Below, piece by piece: positions 55,431-64,000 of a stretch of DNA of 64,000 nt. A program made the translations under genes and the position numbers. Origin of the DNA: Bombus terrestris. Lineage: Eukaryota; Arthropoda; Insecta; Hymenoptera; Apidae. How positions within the stretch are numbered: the stretch's first letter is position 1; each line of letters starts with the position of its first letter. The DNA is taken from contig NW_025963557.1 in assembly GCF_910591885.1 (NCBI RefSeq), forward strand, positions 1,364,001 to 1,428,000, read 5' to 3'. The notes beneath the pieces are model-generated. The model did no database searches. It was not told the DNA's origin and was given only the letters and a program-made list of their open reading frames with translations.

Positions 55431-56180
55431 ATGCAGTATTAGGTTATAACGTATGACGTCATGTAGTTTTGCGTTATAACGTATGACGTTATGTAGTATT
55501 ACGATATAACGTATGACGTTATGTAGTATTACGATATAACGTATGACGTCATGTGGTGTTACGTAATTGCGAATAACGTTATATTGTGCTACTTTGTGAC
55601 GTATGACGTAATGTAGTATTACGTTATAACATATGACGGTATGTAGTATTACGTTATTCGGTAAAACGTTATATAGTGTTACTTTATGAAGTATGACGTT
55701 ATGTTGTATTACGTTATAGCGTATGACGTTATGGAGCATTACGTTATAACGTATGAGGTCATGTGGTATTACATTAGTACGAATATCGTAATATTGTGTT
55801 ACTTTATGACGTATGACGTCATGTATTATTACTTTATGACGTATGACGTCGTGTAGTATTACGTTATAACGTATGACGTTATGTATTATTACGATATAAC
55901 GTAATACGTTATGCAGAATTGGGTTATAACGTATGACGTCATGTAGTATTACGTTATAACGTATGACGTCATGTAGTATTACGATATAACGTACAACGTT
56001 ATGTCGTATTACGTTATAACGTATCATGTTATGTAGTATAACGTTATAACGTATGACGTTATGGAGCATTACGTTATAACGTATGATGTCATGTGGTATT
56101 ACGTTATTACGAATATCGTAATATTGTGTTTCTTTATGACGTATGACGTCATGTAGTATTACTTTATGACGTATGACGTT
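55431..56180. repeat. 750-bp inner HOR, unit 2, first copy
   Basis: Exactly 25 monomers, with the same landmark order (TTCGGTAAAACG, TACATTAGTACGAATATCG, AATTGGGTTATAACG, TATCATGTTATGTAG). A full second copy follows at 56,181-56,930. Confidence 0.85.
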
Positions 56181-56930
56181 ATGCAGTATTAGGTTATAAC
56201 GTATGACGTCATGTAGTTTTGCGTTATAACGTATGACGTTATGTAGTATTACGATATAACGTATGACGTTATGTAGTATTACGATATAACGTATGACGTC
56301 ATTTGGTGTTACGTAATTGCGAATAACGTTATATTGTGCTACTTTGTGACGTATGACGTAATGTAGTATTACGTTATAACATATGACGGTATGTAGTATT
56401 ACGTTATTCGGTAAAACGTTATATAGTGTTACTTTATGAAGTATGACGTTATGTTGTATTACGTTATAGCGTATGACGTTATGGAGCATTACGTTATAAC
56501 GTATGAGGTCATGTGGTATTACATTAGTACGAATATCGTAATATTGTGTTACTTTATGACGTACGACGTCATGTATTATTACTTTATGACGTATGACGTC
56601 GTGTAGTATTACGTTATAACGTATGACGTTATGTATTATTACGATATAACGTAATACGTTATGCAGAATTGGGTTATAACGTATGACGTCATGTAGTATT
56701 ACGTTATAACGTATGACGTCATGTAGTATTACGATATAACGTACAACGTTATGTCGTATTACGTTATAACGTATCATGTTATGTAGTATAACGTTATAAC
56801 GTATGACGTTATGGAGTATTACGTTATAACGTATGATGTGATGTGGTATTACGTTATTACGAATATCGTAATATTGTTTTACTTTATGACGTATGACGTC
56901 ATGTAGTATTACTTTATGACGTATGACGTC
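56181..56930. repeat. 750-bp inner HOR, unit 2, second copy
   Basis: Tandem copy of 55,431-56,180. It differs at a few sites, such as GTCATTTGGTG near 56,299 for GTCATGTGGTG and GATGTGATGTGG near 56,836 for GATGTCATGTGG. A single copy of the same string lies near 43.63-44.4 kb. Confidence 0.84.
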
Positions 56931-57062
56931 ATGTAGTATTACTTTATGACGTATGACGTCATGTAGTATTAGGTTACAACGTATGACGTCATGTAGTATT
57001 ACGATATAACGTATGACGTTATGTAGTATTACGATATAACGTATGACGTCATGTGGTGTTAC

Positions 57063-57620
57063 GTAATTGCGAATAACGTTATGTTGTGTTACTTTATGAC
57101 GTATGACGTCATGTAGTATTAGGTTACAACGTATGACGTTATGTATTATTACGTTATAACGTAGGACGTTATGTATTATTACGATATAACGTATGACGTC
57201 ATGTAGTATTACGTTATAACTTATGACGTCATGTAGTATTACGTTATTACGAATATCGTAATATTGTGTTACTTTATGACGTATGACGTCATCTAGTATT
57301 ACTTTATGACGTATGACGTCATGTAGTATTACTTTATGACGTATGACGTCATGTAGTATTAGGTTACAACGTATGACGTCATGTAGTATTAGGTTACAAC
57401 GTATGACGTTATGTATTATTACGATATAACGTATGACGTTATGCAGTATTAGGCTATAACGTATGACGTCATGTAGTTTTGCGTTATAACGTATGACGTT
57501 ATGTAGTATTACGATATTACGTATGACGTCATGTGGTGTTACGTTATTGCGAATAACGTTATATTGTGTTACTTTATGACGTATGACGTCATGTAGTATT
57601 AGGTTAAACGTATGACGTCA
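57063..57620. repeat. Domain II HOR, unit 3 (truncated)
   Basis: The third copy repeats GTTACGTAATTGCG, CATCTAG (57,290) and AGGTTAAACG (about 57,602). It then leaves the HOR within a few bases, continuing as TATGACGTCATGTAG where units 1 and 2 have TATGACGTCGTGTAG. Confidence 0.78.
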
Positions 57621-58319
57621 TGTAGTATTAGGTTACAACGTATGACGTTATGTATTATTACGATATAACGTATGACGTTATGCAGTATTAGGCTATAACG
57701 TATGACGTCATGTAGTTTTGCGTTATAACGTATGACGTTATGTAGTATTACGATATAACGTATGAGGTCATGTGGTATTACATTAGTACGAATATCGTAA
57801 TATTGTGTTACTTTATGACGTACGACGTCATGTAGTATTACGTTATAACGTATGACGGTATGTAGTATTATGTTATTCCGTATAACGTTATGTATTATTA
57901 CGATATAACGTACAACGTCATATAGAATTACGATATAACGCACAACGTTATGTCGTATTACGTTATAACGTATCATGTCATGTAGTATTACGTTATAACG
58001 TATGACGTTATGGAGTATTACGTTATAACGTATGACGTTATGGAGTATGACGTTATAACGTATGAGGTCATGTGGTATTACATTATTACGAATATCGTAA
58101 TATTGTGTTACTTTATGACGTACGACGTCATGTAGTATTACTTTATGACGTATGACGTCATGTGGTATTACGTTATTGCGAATAACGTTATATTATGTTA
58201 CTTTATGTAGTATGACTTATGTAGTATGACGTGATGTAGTATTACCTTATAATGTATGACGTTATGTAGCATTACCGTATTACGAGTAACGTTGTATTGT
58301 GTTACTTTATGACGTATGA

Positions 58320-61300
58320 CGTCATGTAGTATTAGGTTACAACGTATGACGTTATGTATTATTACGATATAACGTATGACGTTATGCAGTATTAGGTTAT
58401 AACGTATGACGTCATGTAGTTTTGCGTTATAACGTATGACGTTATGTAGTATTACGCTATATCGTATGACGTCATGTGGTATTACGTTATTGCGAATAAC
58501 TTTATATTGTGTTACTTCATGACGTATGACGTCATGTAGTATTACGATATAACGTACAACGTTATGTCGTATTACGTTATAACCTATCATGTCATGTAGT
58601 ATAACGTTATAACGTATGACGTTATGGAGTATTACGTTATAACGTATGATGTCATGTGGTATTACGTTATTACGAATATCGTAATATGGTTTTACTTTAT
58701 GACGTATGACGTCATGTAGTATTACTTTATGACGTATGACGTCATGTAGTATTAGGTTACAACGTATGACGTCATGTAGTATTACGATATAACGTACAAC
58801 GTTATGTCGTATTACGTTATAACGTATCATGTCATGTAGTATTGCGTTATAAAGTATGACGTTATGGAGTATTACGTTATAAGGTATGAGGTCATGTGGT
58901 ATTACGTTATTACGAATATCGTAATATTGTGTTACTTTATGACGTATGACGTCATGTAGTATTACTAAATGACGTATGACGTCATGTAGTATTAGGTTAC
59001 AACGTATGACTTTATGTATTATTACGATATAACGTATGACGTTATGTAGTATTATGTTATAACGTATGCCGTCATGTAGTATTACGTTATAACATATGAC
59101 GTTATGTATTATTACGATATAACGTATGACGTTATGTAGTATTACGATATAACGAATGACGTCATGTGGTGTTACGTAGTTGCGAATAACGTTATATTGT
59201 GTTACTTTATGACGTATGACGTCATGTAGTATTACGTTATAGCGTATGACGGTATGTAGTATTACGTTATTCCGTATAACGTTATATAGTGTTACTTTAT
59301 GAAGTATGACGTTATGTTGCATTACGTTATAGCGTATGACGCTATGGAGTATCACGTTATAACGTATGAGGTCATGTGGTATTACATTATTACGAATATC
59401 GTAATATTGTGTTACTTTATGATGTACGACGTCATGTAGTATTACTTTATGACGTATGACGTCATGTGGTATTACGTTATTACGAATAACGTTATATTGT
59501 GTTACTTTATGTAGTATGACTTATGTAGTATGACGTGATGTAGTATTACTTTATAATGTATGACGTTATGCAGCATTACGCTATTACGAATAACGTTGTA
59601 CTGTGTTACTTTATAACGTATGACGTTATGTAGTGTTACGTTATAACGTATGACGTCGTGTAGTATTACGTTATAACGTATGACGTTATGTATTATTAAG
59701 ATATAACGTAATACGTTGTGCAGAATTGGGTTATAACGTATGACGTCATGTAGTATTACGTTATAACATATGACGTCATGTAGTATTACGATAAAACGTA
59801 CAACGTTATATAGAATTACGATATAACGCACAACGTTATGTCGTATTACGTTATAACGTATCATGTCATGTAGTATTACGTTATAACGTATGACGTTATG
59901 GAGTATTACGTTATAACGTATGAGGTCATGTGTTATTACGTTATTACGAATATCGTAATATTGTGTTACTTTACGACGTATGACGTCATGTAGTATTACT
60001 TTATTACGTATGACGTCATGTAGTATTACTTTATTACGTATGACGACATGTAGTATTAGGTTACAACGTATGACGTTATGTAATAATACGATATAACGTA
60101 TGACGTTATGCAGTATTATGTTATAACATATGACGTCATGTAGTTTTGCGTTATAACGTATGACGTTATGTAGTATTACGATATAACGTATGACGTCATG
60201 TGGTATTACGTTATTGCGAATAACGCTGTATTGTGTTACTTTATGACGTATGACGTCATGTAGTGTTACGTTATAACGTATGACGGTATGTAGTATTACG
60301 TTATTCCGTATAACGTTATATAGTGTTACGTTATAAAGTATGACGTCGTGTAGTATTACGTTATAACGTATGACGTTATGGAGTATTACGTTATAACGTA
60401 TGAGGTCATGTGGTATTACATTATTACGAATATCGTAATATTGTGTTACTTTATGACGTACGACGTCATGTAGTATTACTTTATGACGTATGACGTCATG
60501 TGGTATTACGTTATTGCGGATAACGTTATATTATGTTACTTTATGTAGTATGACTTATGTAGTATGACGTGATGTAGTATTACTTTATAATGTATGACGT
60601 TATGTAGCATTACCGTATTACGAGTAACGTTGTATTGTGTTACTTTATGACGTATGACGTCATGTAGTATTACGTTATAACGTATGACGGTATGTAGTAT
60701 TACGTTATTCCGTATAACGTTATATAGTGTTACGTTATAAAGTATGACGTCGTGTAGTATTACGTTATAACGTATGACGTTATGTATTATTACGACATAA
60801 CGTATGACTTCATGTAGTATTACGTTATAACGTATGACGTCATGTAGTATTACGATATAACGTACAACGTTATTTCGTATTACGTTATAACGTATCATGT
60901 CATGTAGTATTACGTTATAACGTACGACGTTATGGAGTATTACTTTATGACGTATGACGTCATGTAGTATTAGGTTACAACTTATGACGTTATGTATTAT
61001 TACGATATAACGTATGACGTTATGTAGTATTACGATATAACGTATGACGTCATGTGGTATTACGTTATTACGAATATCGTAATATTGTGTTACTTTATGA
61101 CGTATGACGTCATGTAGTATTACTTTATGACGTATGACGTCATGTAGTATTACTTTATGACGTATGACGTCATGTAGTATTACTTTATGACGTATGACTT
61201 CATGTAGTATTAGGTTACAACTTATGACGTTATGTATTATTACGATATAACGTATGACGTTATGTAGTATTACGATATAACGTATGACGTCATGTGGTGT

Positions 61301-61690
61301 TACGTAATTGCGAATAACGTTATATTGTGTTACTGTATGACGTATGACGTCATGTAGTATTAGGTTACAACGTATGACGTTATGTATTATTACGTTATAA
61401 CGTAGGACGTTATGTATTATTACGATATAACGTATGACGTCATGTAGTATTACGTTATAACGTATGACGTCATGTAGTATTACGTTATTGCGAATATCGT
61501 AATATTGTGTTACTTTATGACGTATGACGTCATGTAGTATTACTTTATGACGTATGACGTCATGTGGTATTACTTTATGACGTATGACGTCATGTAGTAT
61601 TACTTTATGACGTATGACGTCATGTAGTATTAGGTTACAACGTATGACGTCATGTAGTATTAGGTTACAACGTATGACGTTATGTATTAT
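58320..61690. repeat. 3.3-kb block, copy 2
   Basis: Partner of 44,410-47,700. It keeps CGACATAACGTATGACTTC near 60,793, which the left copy has lost at the same place. It lacks the clean 180-bp tandem repeat found at 46,861-47,220. Homology ends near 61,690, where the sequence turns into a relative of 41.45-41.7 kb. Confidence 0.82.
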
Positions 61691-62013
61691 TACGATATAA
61701 CGTATGACGTTATGTAGTATTACGATATAACGTATGACGTCATGTGGTGTTACGTAGTTGCGAATAGCGTTATATTGTGTTACTTTATGACGTATGACGT
61801 CATGTAGTATTACGTTATAACGTATGACGGTATGTAGTATTACTTTATTCCGTATAACGTTATATCGTGTTACGTTATAAAGTATGACGTCGTGTAGTAT
61901 TACGTTATAACGTATGACGTTATGTATTATTACGATTTAACGTATGACGTCATGTAGTATTAAGTTATAACGTATGCCGTCATGTAGTATTACGTTATAA
62001 CATATGGCGTCAT

Positions 62014-63110
62014 GTAGTATTACGATATAACGTACAACGTTATATTGAATTACGATATAACGCACAACGTTATGTCGTAATACGTTATAACGTATCATGT
62101 CATGTAGTATTACGTTATAAAGTATGACGTTATGGAGTATTACGTTATAAGGTATGAGGTCATGTGGTATTACGTTATTACGAATATCGTAATATTGTGT
62201 TACTTTATGACGTATGACGTCATGTAGTATTACTAAATGACGTATGACGTCATGTAGTATTAGGTTACAACGTATGACTTTATGTATTATTACGATATAA
62301 CGTATGACGTCATGTAGTATTATGTTATAACGTATGCCGTCATGTAGTATTACGTTATAACATATGACGTTATGTATTATTACGATATAACGTATGACGT
62401 TATGTAGTATTACGATATAAGGTATGACGTCATGTGGTGTTACGTAGTTGCGAATAACGTTATATTGTGTTACTTTATGACGTATGACGTCATGTAGTAT
62501 TACGTTATAGCGTATGACGGTATGTAGTATTACGTTATTCCGTATAATGTTATATAGTGTTACTTTATGAAGTATGACGTTATGTTGTATTACGTTATAG
62601 CGTATGACGCTATGGAGTATTACGTTATAACGTATGAGGTCATGTGGTATTACATTATTACGAATATCGTAATATTGTGTTACTTTATGATGTACGACGT
62701 CATGTAGTATCACTTTATGACGTATGACGTCATGTGGTATTACGTTATTACGAATAACGTTATATTGTGTAACTTTATGTAGTATGACTTATGTAGTATG
62801 ACGTGATGTAGTATTACTTTATAATGTATGACGTTATGTAGCATTACGCTATTACGAATAACGTTGTACTGTGTTACTTTATAACGTATGACGTTATGTA
62901 GTGTTACGTTATAACGTATGACGTCGTGTAGTATTACGTTATAACGTATGACGTTATGTATTATTACGATATAACGTAATACGTTGTGCAGAATTGGGTT
63001 ATAACGTATGACGTCATGTAGTATTACGTTATAACATATGACGTCATGTAGTATTACGATATAACGTACAACGTTATATAGAATTACGATATAACGCACA
63101 ACGTTATGTC
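62014..63110. repeat. 1.1-kb block, partner of 48.6-49.7 kb
   Basis: Second copy. The base before its marker is changed (TGTGTAACTTTATG for TGTGTTACTTTATG near 62,770), which removes the usual minus-strand stop there. Confidence 0.76.
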
Positions 63111-64000
63111 GTATTACGTTATAACGTATAATGTCATGTAGTATTACGTTATATCGTATGACGTTATGTAGTATTACGATATAACGTATGACGTCATGTG
63201 GTGTTACGAATTGCGAATAACGTTATATTGTGTTACTTTATGACGTATGACGTCATGTAGTATTACGTTATAACGTATGAGGTCATGTGGTATTACATTA
63301 TTACGAATATCGTAATATTGTGTTACTTTATGACGTACGACGTCATGTAGTATTACTTTATGACGTATGACGTCATGTGGTATTACGTTATTGCGAATAA
63401 CGTTATATTATGTTGCTTTATGTAGTATGACTTATGTAGTATGGCGTGATGTAGTATTACTTTATAATGTATGACGTTATGTAGCATTACCGTGTTACGA
63501 GTAACGTTGTATTGTGTTACTTTATGACGTATGACGTCATGTAGTATTAGGTTACAACGTATGACGTTATGTATTATTACGATATAACGTATGACGTTAT
63601 GCAGTATTAGGTTATAACGTATGACGTCATGTAGTTTTGCGTTATAACGTATGACGTTATGTAGTATTACGCTATATCGTATGACGTCATGTGGTATTAC
63701 GTTATTGCGAATAACGTTATATTGTGTTACTTTATGACGTATGACGTCATGTAGTATTACGTTATAACGTATGACGGTATGTAGTATTACGTTATAACGT
63801 ATGACGTTATGCAGTATTACGTTATAACGTATGAGGTCATGTGGTATTATGTTATTACGAATATCGTAATGTTGTGTTACGTTATGACGTATGACGTCAT
63901 GTAGTATTACTTTATGACGTATGACGTCATGTAGTATTAGGTTACAACGTATGACGTTATGTATTATTACGATATAACGTATGACGTTATGTAGTATTAC

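Larger units (their letters stand above)
53554..57062. repeat. Domain II HOR, unit 2 (3.5 kb)
   Basis: This carries the same landmarks at constant offset: CATCTAG at 53,781, AGGTTAAACG at about 54,092 and ACGACATAACG at 54,151. Its length is 3,509 bp, or 117 monomers less 1 bp. The extra 300 bp (about 56,760-57,060) resembles 50,050-50,350, the sequence just left of unit 1, so the true repeat period probably includes it. Confidence 0.82.
714..63454 (+). repeat. 44-bp phase-shifting variant monomer, 34 copies
   Basis: A recognisable variant reads TTTATGTAG, then TATGACTTATGTAG, then TATGACGTGATGTAG. Relative to a normal unit (TTTATGACG then TATGACGTCATGTAG) it carries one extra 14-bp half-unit, a 15-mer missing one base, so each copy moves the 30-bp lattice by 14. 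I place the first T at 714, 1418, 5122, 6035, 6409, 6963, 7307, 7861, 9194, 9568, 10122, 10645, 12817, 13521, 17195, 18108, 22922, 31934, 34318, 34692, 35239, 37502, 37876, 38423, 38970, 41953, 45598, 46632, 49351, 58202, 59506, 60540, 62774 and 63417. Copies at 7861, 10122, 35239 and 38970 begin TTCATG. It ends the minus-strand open frame in nearly every case and is the best landmark for aligning HORs. Confidence 0.9.
1..64000 (+). repeat. 30-bp satellite array filling the whole window
   Basis: Every stretch of the window can be read as a head-to-tail copy of a 30-bp monomer: TATTACGTTATAACG followed by TATGACGTCATGTAG. Perfect copies are scattered throughout, and the rest differ at a few positions from a limited set of variants. 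About 2,100 copies fit. The consensus is one third G+C and has three CpG per unit, far above expectation for its composition. All copies lie in the same orientation, and neither edge of the array is inside the window. No unique DNA, coding gene, tRNA, rRNA, transposon or simple telomeric repeat interrupts it, so no interval over 300 bases holds anything else. Satellites of this size are typical of eukaryotic heterochromatin or centromeres; the centromere role is inference. Confidence 0.98.
41206..64000. repeat. Satellite domain II
   Basis: From about 41.2 kb the variant mix changes. AGGTTACAACGTATGACG (first at about 42,387, as AGGTTACAACTTATGACG) and GTGGTGTTACGTAATTGCG or GTGGTGTTACGTAGTTGCG become common. 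Runs of identical CTTTATGACG monomers appear, and the domain I variant GGATATAACTTATTACG is gone. Monomer type, orientation and the 44-bp marker stay the same, so this is a sister subfamily, not a different satellite. Confidence 0.7.

Noticed and set aside
710..63099. About sixty minus-strand open frames of 60-1,102 codons as protein-coding genes
   Set aside because: They are all the same frame of the 30-bp repeat, end mostly at the +14 marker or small indels, and show free amino-acid replacement. None has a recognisable domain, promoter or start context, and their copies follow the HOR duplications.
1..64000. CRISPR array (repeats about 30 bp long)
   Set aside because: The repeats are directly contiguous with no unique spacers, and no cas genes are present.
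1..64000. CENP-B box in the satellite
   Set aside because: The box needs a TTCG core and CGGG end. The array has no CGGG that I could find and TTCG only in rare variants, so any centromere role would not use the canonical box.
1..64000. Telomeric or simple microsatellite repeat
   Set aside because: The unit is 30 bp with internal variants; no TTAGGG, TTAGG or TTTAGGG runs are present.
1..64000. Bacterial -10 boxes or TATA promoters (TATAAC, TTATAA in each unit)
   Set aside because: They are part of the monomer, recur every 30 bp, and no gene lies downstream.

Overview
All 64,000 bases are one tandem satellite. The unit is 30 bp, AT-rich (about one third G+C in the consensus) and unusually rich in CpG. 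It runs head-to-tail in a single orientation from the first base to the last. The majority monomer reads TATTACGTTATAACG followed by TATGACGTCATGTAG (a perfect copy is at 42,441-42,470). I see no unique sequence, gene, RNA gene, transposon, inverted segment or array edge. The window suggests satellite heterochromatin or a (peri)centromeric array of a eukaryote, from a long-read assembly. The species cannot be named from this sequence.

The array is ordered rather than random. About 2,100 monomers fall into a dozen or so recurrent variant types, and these occur in fixed strings forming higher-order repeats (HORs). The 30-bp lattice is almost unbroken. It shifts phase at 34 copies of one 44-bp variant monomer (+14 bp each) and at a small number of 1-10 bp indels. 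Distances between consecutive copies of this marker equal a multiple of 30 plus 14, corrected by indels that can be pointed to.

Layout. Domain I (1 to about 41.2 kb) carries variants such as GGATATAACTTATTACG. It contains a 5.6-kb block present twice, 12.1 kb apart (about 0.3-5.9 and 12.4-18.0 kb). Between those copies lie 928-bp HORs (6.0-10.1 kb). Further right come a 1,590-bp duplication (23.25-26.31 kb), a 2,580-bp tandem duplication (26.0-31.15 kb) and a 3.18-kb HOR present about 2.3 times (33.36-41.2 kb). Domain II (about 41.2-64 kb) has a different variant set marked by AGGTTACAACGTATGAC. It holds a 3.2/3.5-kb HOR (50.35-57.6 kb) with an inner 750-bp HOR, and a 3.3-kb block repeated 13.9 kb apart (44.4-47.7 and 58.3-61.7 kb).

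Nested below the monomer is a 15-bp half-unit, and perhaps a 5-bp one. Each majority monomer holds two perfect dyads: TACGTTATAACGTA and ATGACGTCAT, the latter containing the full CRE/ATF site TGACGTCA. One minus-strand frame has no stop in the consensus, so long open frames (up to 1,102 codons) appear there. I judge them to be a by-product of a repeat length divisible by three, not genes. The features worth following up are the lattice with its phase-shifting marker, the hundreds of bZIP-type dyads, and the very recent nested duplications.
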